From Ruminococcus sp. (lineage in GTDB: Bacteria; Bacillota; Clostridia; Oscillospirales; Ruminococcaceae), in NCBI GenBank assembly GCA_016290875.1, contig JAEEVL010000001.1, positions 1 to 64,000 of the forward strand: DNA of 64,000 nucleotides, in the 5' to 3' direction. Below the pieces are notes generated by a model. It worked only from the letters and a program-made list of their open reading frames with translations. It ran no database searches and was not told the origin of the DNA. The number at the start of each line of letters is the position of its first letter. Position 1 is the stretch's first letter. The position numbers and the translations under genes were made by a program. Positions 8,341-19,300 of the stretch are shown in pieces.

Positions 8341-9077
8341 TATAGTGTTATATAGTCTGCGCTGGCATAGCCTGTTATCCCGTTATAGCTGATAACATAC
8401 CAGTTATCAGTTTTGCCGTTTATCATAACGCTTGCACCGTTTGGGAGTGAGCCGATGATCAAACCGCTCAGAGAGGGATAGCTTCGGATATTGAGACCGC
8501 TGCCGTCAGTAACGACCGTTCCCCAGCGGACTGCGCCTGCCGGAATGAACGGGATACCAAAATAGTCACAGAGTGAACGAACTATATTCTTGGCTATGGA
8601 CTCGAGATTGTTTTTGAGCCATGCCTCGTCAGCGAAGTTGTCATGGTATCCGAGCTCGCAGAGAACAGCGACCGCCTTGGTATTGAGGACTTCACCGAGT
8701 GTATATGTCGGGACGGCACTCACCTTGTCGGGGAGAGGATAGATGCTTTTGAGGTTGTTGGCTATGATGTTTGCGAGTTTTTCACTGCTTCCGCTTTTGG
8801 GAGCAAAGTATATGTCGATTCCTCTGAGTCTGCCGGAAAGGCTTTCCGGAGCAGCATTGGAGTGCAGGGCAAGATGCACATCATAATAAGCGGAATTGGA
8901 GTCCTTTATAGCGCCGGCGAAATTCCTGGACGGATCGTTCCGGACGAATGATATGCCGCTCGAACGCAGATACGGTTCCATGCGGTCGGCAAGCAGATTC
9001 ATATACAGTTCTTCATTGCCGCTGGTAGCGTACTGGTTCCATTCCTGAGTAGAAGGGCTTAAAAATACCTTTGGCAT
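8340..9077 (-). CDS. N-acetylmuramoyl-L-alanine amidase-like protein with SH3b domain
   Basis: Amidase_3-type domain (about residues 1-175) followed by a bacterial SH3 domain (about 180-245) that would bind cell wall. The family Glu (in GNEELYMN), the second His (LALHSNA) and the catalytic-type Glu (VLCELGYHDN) are present. The usual N-terminal GHGG zinc histidine is replaced by SPSTQEW. As I recall, this variant N terminus recurs in clostridial proteins, so activity may persist with altered metal binding. There is no signal peptide, which suggests release by lysis or a non-Sec route. AAAGGA precedes the ATG. Confidence 0.8.
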   Translation of the reverse strand: MPKVFLSPSTQEWNQYATSGNEELYMNLLADRMEPYLRSSGISFVRNDPSRNFAGAIKDSNSAYYDVHLALHSNAAPESLSGRLRGIDIYFAPKSGSSEKLANIIANNLKSIYPLPDKVSAVPTYTLGEVLNTKAVAVLCELGYHDNFADEAWLKNNLESIAKNIVRSLCDYFGIPFIPAGAVRWGTVVTDGSGLNIRSYPSLSGLIIGSLPNGASVMINGKTDNWYVISYNGITGYASADYITL

Positions 9078-9182
9078 AATATATATCCTTTCGTGGAGAT
9101 TGAGAAAAAGCTCTCTTCATATATTATGCATAAGTAAGCCCGCGGGTTCACGCAGAAAAAACGAAAAAATGCAGCTCGTCTA

Positions 9183-9211
9183 TTGACTTTTGCTGTTTAA
9201 AGCGTTATAAT
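9183..9211 (+). promoter_or_regulatory. tyrA promoter
   Basis: TTGACT (9183-9188), 17-bp spacer, TATAAT (9206-9211). Confidence 0.87.
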
Positions 9212-9243
9212 TTGTATAGTAATTACTATTTGGAGGAGATAAT

Positions 9244-10095
9244 ATGAATATTCTCGTTGTAGGTCTCGGTCTTATAGGCGGTTCGATGTGTAAAGCGCTG
9301 AAAAAGTACACATATCATACTGTAACAGGCTGTGATCTCAATCATGATATAGAAAATGCAGCACTCAGAGACGTAGCTGCTGACAATGTTTTCGACGGAA
9401 GCTTTGAAGGGATTGATCTTGTTGTCATTGCGCTTTTCCCCGAGGCAGCAGAGAAGTGGTTCAATGAGAACGCTTCAAAGCTCGACAAGGGAACCCTTGT
9501 TACTGATGTTTGTGGTATAAAAGGTGCATTTTCATACAGAATGAAAGAGACTGCCGCAAAGAACGGCGTGCGTTATGTTGGCATACACCCGATGGCAGGC
9601 AAGGAATTCGGCGGATACTACAACAGCAACGGTGATCTTTTCCAGAATGCAAACTTCATAGTAGCACCGTTTGAGGACAGCGATCCTGAGGACGTTGCTG
9701 CGCTGAAAAAAATAGCAAAGGATATCGGTGCAGGCAAGATAGTTGAGACTTCGCCTGAAGATCATGATAAGATAATCGCTTATACATCGCAGCTTGCACA
9801 TATTGTTTCAAGCGCATATGTCAAGAGTCCCGAGCTGAAGCTCGAATGTGGATTCAGCGGCGGCAGCTTCCAGGATATGACAAGAATAGCCACGATGAAC
9901 GAAAAAATGTGGACTGACCTCTTTCTGCAGAACCGCGAGTATCTCCAGTACGAGCTTGATCTTCTCATCGAAAACCTGAAAAAATACAGCGACGCACTCC
10001 GCAAGGGTGATTCTGCTGAAATGCTGTCGCTGATAGCTGAAGGAAGAGAGCTTAAAGAGGAGAACCTGCGTCACAGAGTCGGTCAGCCCAACTGA
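9244..10095 (+). CDS. tyrA: Prephenate dehydrogenase
   Basis: NAD(P)-dependent oxidative decarboxylation of prephenate to 4-hydroxyphenylpyruvate in tyrosine synthesis. The Rossmann motif GLGLIGGS is at residues 7-14. DVCGIKG, GIHPMAGKEFGG and TSQLAHI follow as in TyrA. The length of 283 aa fits a monofunctional enzyme without a chorismate mutase or ACT domain. GGAGGAG lies upstream. It stands alone, away from other aromatic genes, with its own promoter. Its 3' end overlaps the convergent pseudouridine synthase by 13 bases. Confidence 0.93.
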   Translation: MNILVVGLGLIGGSMCKALKKYTYHTVTGCDLNHDIENAALRDVAADNVFDGSFEGIDLVVIALFPEAAEKWFNENASKLDKGTLVTDVCGIKGAFSYRMKETAAKNGVRYVGIHPMAGKEFGGYYNSNGDLFQNANFIVAPFEDSDPEDVAALKKIAKDIGAGKIVETSPEDHDKIIAYTSQLAHIVSSAYVKSPELKLECGFSGGSFQDMTRIATMNEKMWTDLFLQNREYLQYELDLLIENLKKYSDALRKGDSAEMLSLIAEGRELKEENLRHRVGQPN

Positions 10096-11042
10096 TCACC
10101 GAAGAAACGCTTTTCAAAATCAGGGGCAGGAGCCTGCGGAGAGATGTTCCTGAGATAGGAGAGGGGAGAACTCTCATCGAGTTCAAACATCACAGAATAG
10201 GCACACAGAGCCTGACGGAAAACATTCATGCGCTTGTTTACCGCAACATTTCCGTATTTTCCATCGCCAAGGACTGGAGCACCTATGTGAGCCATATGAG
10301 CTCTTATCTGATGTGTCCTTCCGGTGTAGAGAGTTATCTCGACAAGTGAAATGTTGCCTTTCACAGCAAGCACTTTGTATCCGGTTTTTATCGGTTTATA
10401 ATCATCAAGGGGAGTATCCGAGATCTTTACAAGATTCCTGGACTCCTCTTTTTTGTGGTATGCTTCGATTATGCCTTCATCCTGAGGCGGCCTTCCGACC
10501 GTGATGCAGTGGTATATCTTTGTCATTTTACCTGAGCGGATAGCAGCGTTTATCTCACGGAGAGCCTCGGCAGTCTTTGCGGCTGTCACAAGACCGCAGG
10601 TGTTTCTGTCGAGACGGCTACATACTGCCGGTGAGAATGAGCTTTCCGAGTCGGGAGCATACTCCTTTTTCTCATACAGATAGTGTCTGATACGGTCAAC
10701 GAGATTGTCAGTGAATGAACTGCCGGAGTGCGAATCAAGACCAACAGGCTTGTTGACGATGATGATATTGTCGTCCTCATAGACGATGTCAAGATCGGAG
10801 GGGACATTGAGAAATGACATATCGTGCTGTTTTTCGCCTGCAAGTTCGTCCTTGACATAAACTGTGAGTTCATCGCCGGCTGATAGCTTTGTAGAGATCT
10901 CGCAGCGTTTCCCGTTAACTTTTACGTCTTTTTTTCGTATAAGACGGTACATCATGCTCTTCGGGAGCTGCGGCATAGCCTTTGACAGGAACTTGTCCAC
11001 ACGCTGACCGCTGTCATTATCATTTATCAAAAACTTTTTCAT
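10083..11042 (-). CDS. RluA-family 23S rRNA pseudouridine synthase
   Basis: Isomerises specific uridines in rRNA to pseudouridine. It has an N-terminal S4 RNA-binding domain (about residues 5-75) and an RluA catalytic domain with the catalytic Asp in CSRLDRNTCGLV. GRTHQIRAHMAHIGAPVLGD is the conserved C-terminal region. I choose the ATG at 11042 (319 aa) because TGAGGA lies eight bases before it; an upstream in-frame ATG at 11057 would add five residues. The modified positions cannot be assigned. It overlaps tyrA tail to tail. Confidence 0.9.
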   Translation of the reverse strand: MKKFLINDNDSGQRVDKFLSKAMPQLPKSMMYRLIRKKDVKVNGKRCEISTKLSAGDELTVYVKDELAGEKQHDMSFLNVPSDLDIVYEDDNIIIVNKPVGLDSHSGSSFTDNLVDRIRHYLYEKKEYAPDSESSFSPAVCSRLDRNTCGLVTAAKTAEALREINAAIRSGKMTKIYHCITVGRPPQDEGIIEAYHKKEESRNLVKISDTPLDDYKPIKTGYKVLAVKGNISLVEITLYTGRTHQIRAHMAHIGAPVLGDGKYGNVAVNKRMNVFRQALCAYSVMFELDESSPLSYLRNISPQAPAPDFEKRFFGDQLG

Positions 11043-11151
11043 TTTATCATTCCTCATTGATAGTGATATGTAAAATTTACAAAATTCAAGTTAAAAAACT
11101 TCCGAATCCAACAAATTTTAGTATACATTGGGTTTAATTCTATTACTCCTA

Positions 11152-11180
11152 TTGCAATTTTGTAGTAATTGTGTTATAAT
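11152..11180 (+). promoter_or_regulatory. Promoter of the GH25 lysozyme
   Basis: TTGCAA (11152-11157), 17-bp spacer, TATAAT (11175-11180). The untranslated leader is about 75 bases, in which I see no clear regulatory element. Confidence 0.78.
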
Positions 11181-11264
11181 TTAGAAAGATATTATCTTGA
11201 TATAAGGGGATTTGTAAACAGACTGTAATAATTCAGCAGATTAATCTAAAGGAGTTTGATATTG

Positions 11265-12974
11265 ATGGATCTTAAAAGAAAGCTGTTCTCAGCAGTAACG
11301 ACCTTGGTAATGGCTTTTACTGCGGTCACAGCAAGCATCCCGGCAGTATATGCCGCAGACGGTGCTTCTGATTCCATAATATATGATAGCACAGATCGTG
11401 ATGAAAGTAAAGAGGTCACAGCAGAAAGTACAGCAACACAGACAACTGTTGCAACAGAGGTGACTGCTGCAACAGCTGCACCGCTGAATGTTTTCAGCAT
11501 ATATGAGTCTCACAAGTCTTATCTGCAGAAGAATGGTCTCCCTATGCCGGAGATGACTACTTTTGCTCAGACTACCACAACTACTACAACTTCGACTACA
11601 ACAACTACAACTACCACAACAACTACTACAAAACCGCCTACAACAGCAGCAACTACCACTCTTCCGCCTGTAAAGCTCAATTCATTCGGTATTGACGTTT
11701 CACAGTGGCAGGGCGACATTGACTGGAAGAAGGTCAAGAATGACGGCGTTGAATTCGTTATCATACGTGCAGGCTACGGCAGAGAGCTTGATCAGAAGGA
11801 TAAGAAGTTTGACGAGAATGTCAAGGGTGCTCAGGCAGTCGGAATTCCCTGCGGTGCTTACTGGTACAGCTACGCTACAACTGTTGAAGGCGCAAAGAAG
11901 GAAGCAGAGACCTGTTATGAGTGCATAAAGAATTACAGCTTCAAATATCCTATTTTCTTTGATATAGAGGATCCCTCACAGATGCACCTCAGTGCGGCTG
12001 AGATCTCAGCTATCATCGAGACATTCTGCACAACACTCAAGTCCAAGGGTTATTACGTAGGACTTTACAGCTATGCAAGTCTCCTTAACACCAAGGTGTA
12101 TGCAAACGTACTTGATAAATACGATGTATGGGTTGCTCATACCGGAGTAACCGAACCCGGATACGACAGAAGCTACACAATGTGGCAGTATGATTTCCAG
12201 GGCAGAGTAAACGGTATCAACGGAGATGTTGACCTTGACAGATGTTATCTTAATTATCCTTATCTGACATCACCTGATACATATAAGAAAGAAGTCAAAG
12301 CTGTAACAACTTCCACATCTACCGGCATCAATGCTAAACCTGCCGGTATACATGGTATCGACGTTTCGGAATGGCAGTACGGTATCAATTGGAAGTACGT
12401 CAAGGATGACGGAAACGAATTTGCGATAATACGTGCCGGCTACGGTAGAAGCGCTTCACAGAAGGACGCAAATTTCAATGCTAATATCCGTGCTGCAAAG
12501 GAAGCCGGACTCAATGTCGGAGTATACTGGTACAGCTATGCTGAATCTCCTGAGGATGCGGTGCTTGAAGCGAATGCCTGCTATGAGGTAATTAAGAACT
12601 ACAAGCTTGAATATCCGGTATTCTATTATCTTGAAGCTCCTGAGGTAGTATGTCAGCCCGATGACAAGCTTGCAGATATAATAAGCGCTTTCTGCAGTAC
12701 ACTTGAGAATCTTGGAAGCGGAAACGGCTACTATGTCGGAATTGCAAGCAATTCCAACTTCTTCCTCAACAGAGTTGACAAGAAGGTACTTGAGCGCTAT
12801 GACATCTGGGTTGCACACTATGGTGTTACCAAGCCTTCATACACCGGGAATTACGGTATGTGGCAGTATTCCGGCACAGGAACGGTAAACGGCATAAAGA
12901 CTCCCGTTTCACTTGATGTGTGCTATAAGGACTACGCAAAGATAATGAAGGAGCGTCACCTTAACGGCTATTAA
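11265..12974 (+). CDS. Secreted tandem GH25 lysozyme with Thr-rich linker
   Basis: Exported muramidase-type protein of 569 aa. It has a signal peptide (about 1-30) and a low-complexity region of mostly Thr codons (about residues 102-133; 11567-11660), typical of extracellular Ruminococcus proteins. Two GH25 domains follow, starting at FGIDVSQWQ (141) and HGIDVSEWQ (about 363). Domain 1 keeps D144 and the DxE pair D233/E235. Domain 2 keeps D366 and E457, but the first acid of DxE is Y455. The start is the ATG at 11265, ten bases after AAGGAG; an in-frame TTG at 11256 is less likely. A terminator hairpin follows. Confidence 0.92.
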   Translation: MDLKRKLFSAVTTLVMAFTAVTASIPAVYAADGASDSIIYDSTDRDESKEVTAESTATQTTVATEVTAATAAPLNVFSIYESHKSYLQKNGLPMPEMTTFAQTTTTTTTSTTTTTTTTTTTTKPPTTAATTTLPPVKLNSFGIDVSQWQGDIDWKKVKNDGVEFVIIRAGYGRELDQKDKKFDENVKGAQAVGIPCGAYWYSYATTVEGAKKEAETCYECIKNYSFKYPIFFDIEDPSQMHLSAAEISAIIETFCTTLKSKGYYVGLYSYASLLNTKVYANVLDKYDVWVAHTGVTEPGYDRSYTMWQYDFQGRVNGINGDVDLDRCYLNYPYLTSPDTYKKEVKAVTTSTSTGINAKPAGIHGIDVSEWQYGINWKYVKDDGNEFAIIRAGYGRSASQKDANFNANIRAAKEAGLNVGVYWYSYAESPEDAVLEANACYEVIKNYKLEYPVFYYLEAPEVVCQPDDKLADIISAFCSTLENLGSGNGYYVGIASNSNFFLNRVDKKVLERYDIWVAHYGVTKPSYTGNYGMWQYSGTGTVNGIKTPVSLDVCYKDYAKIMKERHLNGY

Positions 12975-12986
12975 TAAACAACTGTT

Positions 12987-13021
12987 ATGCATACCGGTAT
13001 TATTATCGGTATGCATTTTTG
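12987..13021 (+). terminator. Terminator after the lysozyme
   Basis: Stem ATGCATACCG (12987-12996) with CGGTATGCAT (13007-13016), loop of 10, then TTTTTG. It lies upstream of the addB start. Confidence 0.85.
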
Positions 13022-13037
13022 TGTAAGAGGTATATCA

Positions 13038-16000
13038 ATGGTAGAATTCATAACCGGACAGGCTGGCAGCGGAAAAACAACGCTCATGTTCGAGCGCATC
13101 AGAAACTCTGCTTCCGACGGCAGTCATCAATGTATAATAGTACCCGAGCAGTATTCGTATGAATTTGACAAGACGCTCTATTTCTATCTTGGCGCAGAGA
13201 AGTTCAACGATCTGTTTTCACTGAGTTTTACAAGTCTTGCGCGTCAGCTTTTTCAGATATACGGTGATCCCGGACGAAAGGGCGAGTATGCTGACGAACT
13301 TGCGAGAATGATACTTGTATATCAGGCTATCGGAGCAGTTCGCGGCAGACCGGAACAGTTCGTATACTTCCGCCGACAGAGCTCTCACAACGGCTTTGCT
13401 GAGGAAGTGCTCAAACTCATAAACGACCTGAAGCGTTCCGGAGTCGAGCCGCAGCAGCTGCTTGATAAAGCAGCTCTTCTCGACAGGCAGCTAATGGACA
13501 AGACATCGGATATAGCGGCTGTCTATATGGAATATGAGCGGCTGATGACAGAGTACGGCTTCAAGGACGATCTTGACAACATCAAGGAAGCTGCCAAGAT
13601 CGCTAATCTCCAAGGATATTTCAAGGGCAAGGAAGTTTACATCGACGAGTTCGAGAGCTTTACCGGCGACCAGCTTGAAATGCTGCGTATAATGATATCA
13701 AGTGCTGATAATGTTGTAATAACTCTGAGAAGCGACGATGTCACAGCCGGAGAATTCACTCTGTTTGAGACGGTCAACACCACCTACCGCAAGATAACCG
13801 ACATCTGCCGCGAGCTAAGAGTTGAGCACAAGATAACTGACTGCGGCGGAAGCTATCGTTTCAGATATCCTGACCTTGACTACCTGAGCAGCCACATAAT
13901 GCGTAATTTCAGATACGAGCCTGAAAAAGCTCCCTCACCTGAGGATATCTGCGTGTTTGAAGCTAAAGATATGTACGGTGAAACGGAGTATGTCTGCGCG
14001 ACTGTAAAGCGTCTGATAGCTGCCGGAAACGGCTTGAAATACCGTGATATAGCGATAATATCCAACAATATAGAGGAATATGCCGATGTGCTTCGGGCAG
14101 CTTTCTACAGATACGGTATACCTTACTTCCTGAGTATCGAAAAAACGGTCGCACACACGCCGATAATGGTGTTTTTCAATACTCTGCTTGACCTTCTTAC
14201 AGCGAGAAAACTGCGTTCTGAGCAGATATTCCGGCTTCTGAAATGCGGTATACTTAACATATCCCTTACCGAGACGGCTTTGCTTGAGAATTACTGCTAT
14301 AAGTGGCAGGTCGAGGATCAGATGTGGAGCGAACCTTTTACAGCTCCCGACAAAGACCTTGATGCGATAGAAGCTCTGCGTCTGTCGGCGGTAGCTCCGA
14401 TACTTGCGCTCCGTAAAAAGGTATGGCGAAAAAATACAGCCGGTGAGATATGCCGTATGCTGTACAGTTACCTTGAGGACTGCGGTGCGGACAGGAGCAC
14501 AGCCGCTTTGATGGACAGGCTTATCCTCGAAAACCGTGATTACGAAGCTGCTGAGCTAAAACGCATATGGGGATGCCTGACGGATATTCTTGACAGTATA
14601 TATGACACGCTCGGAGAACAGGAGATAGCTGTGAGCGAGCTTGCACGCATAATCAGGTCTATGACAGGCAGACTGACCTATTCTGTACCGCCTCAGACTC
14701 TCGATGCTGTGATAGCCGCATCAGCGCGTACTGCACGACTTAACTCTCCTAAAGTCGTATTTGTTATAGGCGCAACAGAGGGAGATTTCCCGAATCAGGT
14801 GAGCATACACGGACTATTCTCCGAAGCCGACAAGCAAAAACTCTCAATAAACGGTATAGATGTATCCCGACCGCTTTCCGACCTTATCGCTTCGGAAAGA
14901 CTTGTGGTATACAAATCGCTTTCTGCGGCATCGGAAAAGCTCTATATAACATACCCGCTGTCTGATCTATCGGGACAGGCTAAATATCCGGCACAGGCAG
15001 TTGAGCAGACTATGAAGATGTTCGGCGGCAGCGGTATGCGTCTGCGTTCGGACGATCTGCCGCCGCATTACTACGCTGTTACAATGCATTCGGCGTTCTA
15101 TCACTATATGCAGAATTACACTAGCCGCAGCGTTTCGGCTGCTTCGATAAGGAAGGTTCTCCTCGAAGAACCCGAGTACCGCCGTAGAGTATCCTATGTA
15201 CTCTGTCGTTCGGGATATACACAGGATTACACCATAACCTCTGACGTTATGCAGAAGCTTATCTCCTTTGAACCTCTTAGACTGTCATCGACCAGTCTCG
15301 AGGAGTACGACTTATGCCACTTCAAATTTTTCTGCGACAAATGTCTGCGGCTTTCTGATGTTGAGCAGATAGACCTTGACGCGAGAGTCAGCGGTGAACT
15401 CACACATAACTGTTTCTGCGGTATACTCGGAAAACGAACAAAGGAAGAGTTCATATCCCTCAGCTGTGACGACATAGACCGAGAGATAGCACAGGAGACA
15501 GAGAAGTACCGTGCAGAGAAACTTGCCGGAGATTTCGGTAAGAATTCCCGTTTTGACCTGATGTTCAACAAGCTCAAGGAGAGTCTTACGAATATTTTCC
15601 TGCATACTCAGCACTCGCTGATGGCATCGGACTTCACTCCTGTGAACTATGAGCTCGACCTGAGGGAAAAAGCTCCTGTCAGACTGAGATTTGGGGGAAA
15701 GTACGATCTGACTTTCGGCGGCGTTATCGACCGTGTAGATACCTGCAATATCGGCGGTACTGATTACGTGCGCATAGTTGACTATAAGAGCAGCCGCAAA
15801 GCGATAAACCCGGTTACGCTCGGAAGCGGAATTAATCTTCAGATGCTGCTGTATCTGTTTGCAGTTACTGATAAAGGCGGAGACTACGCCGGTTCACAGC
15901 CGGCAGGCGTACTGTATTCGCCGGTAAGGATAAACGACATAAAGCTCGAACCTCGCAAAGTCGAGGATACGAATACTTCTGCCATAAATTCGCAGCTTAA

Positions 16001-16379
16001 GACCAGCGGACTCGTGCTTGGTGAACTGCCTGTTCTCGACGCTATGGAAAAGGGGATAGCCGGAAACTATATCCCTGCAAAACTCACAAAGGACGGAACA
16101 TTCGACAGATATTCAAGCTGTATCTCGTCTGATGGAATGGAGCAGCTAAGAGATTTTACATACGGCAAACTGACAGAAATGGCAGAATCTCTACTGACGG
16201 GCAACGCGGAAGCTGTTCCCCTTCTGATGAACGGCGAGATACCGTGTACATTCTGTGCATATGGAAATATCTGCGGAAATTCCCAGGGCAGCGAATACCG
16301 TGAGCCTGATGCAAAAAGTGTTGCAAGAGCAGCGGAAATACTTGGAAAGAGCGGCAATAACGAAGGAGGTGAGGACTGA
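13038..16379 (+). CDS. addB: ATP-dependent helicase/nuclease subunit AddB
   Basis: Subunit of the AddAB helicase-nuclease, which resects double-strand breaks for RecA-dependent repair. Walker A GQAGSGKTT is at the N terminus. The C-terminal nuclease domain has the DYKS motif and the Fe-S ligands: one Cys in EEYDLCHFKFF and a distal CTFCAYGNIC (CxxCxxxxxC). The length is 1113 aa from the ATG at 13038, which has AGAGG upstream; the longer reading frame from 12987 starts inside the terminator hairpin. The stop overlaps the addA start by one base (TGATG). Confidence 0.95.
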   Translation: MVEFITGQAGSGKTTLMFERIRNSASDGSHQCIIVPEQYSYEFDKTLYFYLGAEKFNDLFSLSFTSLARQLFQIYGDPGRKGEYADELARMILVYQAIGAVRGRPEQFVYFRRQSSHNGFAEEVLKLINDLKRSGVEPQQLLDKAALLDRQLMDKTSDIAAVYMEYERLMTEYGFKDDLDNIKEAAKIANLQGYFKGKEVYIDEFESFTGDQLEMLRIMISSADNVVITLRSDDVTAGEFTLFETVNTTYRKITDICRELRVEHKITDCGGSYRFRYPDLDYLSSHIMRNFRYEPEKAPSPEDICVFEAKDMYGETEYVCATVKRLIAAGNGLKYRDIAIISNNIEEYADVLRAAFYRYGIPYFLSIEKTVAHTPIMVFFNTLLDLLTARKLRSEQIFRLLKCGILNISLTETALLENYCYKWQVEDQMWSEPFTAPDKDLDAIEALRLSAVAPILALRKKVWRKNTAGEICRMLYSYLEDCGADRSTAALMDRLILENRDYEAAELKRIWGCLTDILDSIYDTLGEQEIAVSELARIIRSMTGRLTYSVPPQTLDAVIAASARTARLNSPKVVFVIGATEGDFPNQVSIHGLFSEADKQKLSINGIDVSRPLSDLIASERLVVYKSLSAASEKLYITYPLSDLSGQAKYPAQAVEQTMKMFGGSGMRLRSDDLPPHYYAVTMHSAFYHYMQNYTSRSVSAASIRKVLLEEPEYRRRVSYVLCRSGYTQDYTITSDVMQKLISFEPLRLSSTSLEEYDLCHFKFFCDKCLRLSDVEQIDLDARVSGELTHNCFCGILGKRTKEEFISLSCDDIDREIAQETEKYRAEKLAGDFGKNSRFDLMFNKLKESLTNIFLHTQHSLMASDFTPVNYELDLREKAPVRLRFGGKYDLTFGGVIDRVDTCNIGGTDYVRIVDYKSSRKAINPVTLGSGINLQMLLYLFAVTDKGGDYAGSQPAGVLYSPVRINDIKLEPRKVEDTNTSAINSQLKTSGLVLGELPVLDAMEKGIAGNYIPAKLTKDGTFDRYSSCISSDGMEQLRDFTYGKLTEMAESLLTGNAEAVPLLMNGEIPCTFCAYGNICGNSQGSEYREPDAKSVARAAEILGKSGNNEGGED

Positions 16380-19300
16380 TGGCATGGACGCAGCAGCAGG
16401 AAAATGCAATTAACGCCCGGGACACATCACTGATAGTATCAGCGGCGGCAGGAAGCGGAAAGACAGCAGTTCTCACAGAGCGACTTATACAGCTTATATC
16501 AGACAGTGAGTCGGGAGTTCGTGCGGACAGGATGATAGTTGTAACGTTTACGAACGATGCTGCCGCTGAACTAAAAAAGCGTCTTGATATGAAACTGAGA
16601 GCGCTGATAAACGAGCATCCTGACGATAAGCATCTTCTCAGACAGCAGGTACTGCTCCAGAATGCGCATATTTCCACGATAAACTCTTTCTGCTTTGATC
16701 TTCTCAGGGACAATATCACCGATCAGGGCATAACATCGGGGTTCGGAGTCCTTGACGAATCAGACAACAAGGTACTGAAAGCGCAGGCTATGGACGAGCT
16801 TCTTGACTACTATACCGAGAATGAATATGAACTTATCTCGTTTCTTTATGACAAGTTCTGCATAAAGAATGAAAAGCGCCTTGTTGAAGTTATATCGCGC
16901 TGTGATGATTTTCTTGCTTCAGTCGCTCTTAGAGACAAGTGGCTCGAAAAGGCTGAGGCTGAATACAGTAAAGACTTTGCTGATTCGGTTTACTGCCGTA
17001 CACTTATGGCATCTGCAAATGAAATGCTCAGCAGGGCACTGAAAATATCTGATGACTGTCTCGGACTTGTAAAGCTGATATTCCCGGATATGTCAGCACC
17101 GGCAGCACAGAAGCTGTTCACTCAGGCAGAGCTTGAAAACGACCATATATCAGCACTTATGGGAATATTTTCCTCCGGCAGGCTTCCTGATGAAGCAGAG
17201 ATAGCTGAGAATTCAGCCTTTCCGACGCTTGCTTCTGCCGGAAAAGCACCGCATAACAAAGAACTGCGCGAAGTGTACAAGCGCCGCCGTGAGCAGTATA
17301 AGAGCATAGTCCGCACTGTAATAGACAGCATAAGCACGGTTGAGAGTGATTACCGTGAATCAGCGGAAGTTACTGCTAAACTTACCGGCGTGATAAGAAA
17401 ATATGAAGAACTGATATGGGAACGCAAGTGTGAGAAGAATTCTATCAGTTTCGATGATGGCGAACGTCTTGCATTAGAGCTCCTTGCTGAAGTGAGCGAA
17501 GACGGAACGGTAACACAGTCTGAGACTGCAAAGCGTATAGCTGACTATTACGATATAATAATGATAGACGAATATCAGGACTCCAACAACAAAGAAGACC
17601 TCATATTCAAACTGCTGTCGCGCAATTATAAATGCGGAGCAGACGGCGAGCCTATGTACGGTGACAATGTATTCCTTGTTGGTGATGTGAAGCAGTCTAT
17701 CTATGGCTTCCGCCTTGCGAATCCTAAGAATTTCGTACATACACTGAGGACTTCCGACACCTATTCTCAGGACAGTGAAAGCGTCAATCAGGCGATAGTG
17801 CTTAATAGGAATTTCCGCAGTACACAGGGAGTCATAGACTTTGTAAACTATGTGTTCGGTCAGATAATGACTGACAAGTGCGGCGGCATAGATTATACCG
17901 ACGATGAAAAGCTATACTGCGGTGCACAGGAGTATGCCGGAATGGACGATATGCAGTTCCGCACACAGATATCTCTTGTGAACTGCGATGAAGACGAGGA
18001 CGAAGAGAACGACGAACCTCAGAGAGATCCGGAAGCTGTCTACACCGCAGGAGTAATAGCAAAAATGCTCCGTGAGGGAGCACTTGTTGCAGAAAAGGAC
18101 GGACCTCCGCGTTCGTGCAGACCATCTGACTTCTGTATTCTTGTAAGAAAGAACAGATTTATAAACATATACGCCGGTGAACTTGAAAGGCTCGGGATAA
18201 CGGCGAAACACAGCGAAGAATCCGGCTATCTCCAGTCAAGGGAGATAGCGATACTCACCGATCTTCTGCGAATCATAAACAATCCGCTTCTTGACATACC
18301 GCTGACAGCGGTGCTCACATCCCCAATGTATATGTTTGCATTACCTGAGATAGCGTTCATAAGATCGCTTGACAAGAAACTGCCGCTGTTTTCTGTGCTA
18401 AGAAAGCTTGCAGACGGAGATTACAGTGACTGCGCGGATATGTTTCTGACCGAGCGCTGCCGGGAATTCCTTGAAGCACTGGACAGGTTCCGCCTTGATG
18501 CTGTAACGATGACGATAGGTGAGCTTATCAGTTCGATATACGATACCACCGATTTTATATCCGTTATGCAGCTCGGAAGCGATGCTGAGAAGAAACGTGC
18601 AAATCTCCGTGCGCTGATACAGTATGCAAGGAGCTATGAGGAATCAGTCGCATTTGAGGGAACAGGCGGTCTCGGAGGATTCCTGAGGCATATCGACAGG
18701 GTTATAGAGAACGGCGATGAATCGCAGGGTAAGACCTCTGCTGCTGCCGGAGACTACGTAATGATACAGACTCTTCACGGTTCAAAGGGACTTGAATATC
18801 CTTTTGTGTTTATCGCCGAGACTTCGACTAAATTCAAGTATGATTCAGATATAGTTATGTGCAGTGACGACGGAAGGATAGGCTATATACTCTATGACAA
18901 GGAGATACTGCGTAAGTACCGCACATTCCAGCAGGTCATGCTGAGCAGCGAACTGAAACAGAGTACCCGAAGTGAGGAAATGCGCCTGTTCTATGTTGGA
19001 CTGACAAGAGCACGTCAGCGACTGTTCATAAATCTGAAGACCGGAGAAAAGGCAATAAAGCGCCTTTCATCACAGCTTGAAGGAGCACTTATAAGCGGCG
19101 GCGACTGCGAGGACATAATAACCGGAGCTGATTGCTTTGCCGACTGGATATGGGCTTCGCTTATGCACCACAGCAAGTTTGCGGATATAGCTGCTGAACT
19201 CGGACTCGTTCCCGAAGGGAATGATATACCGTTTGCACGCGGCGGCGAAGATATATTTGATGTGGTATATGCCGTTAATGAAAGTCTGTCCGCAGAATCT

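Noticed and set aside
11567..11660. Tandem DNA repeat or CRISPR-like array
   Set aside because: The repeats of ACA/ACT are Thr codons of a protein linker in frame; unit length is three bases and no spacers exist.
12987..13037. Longer AddB N terminus
   Set aside because: This in-frame ATG lies in the terminator hairpin of the previous gene; homology begins at VEFITGQAGSGKTT from 13038.
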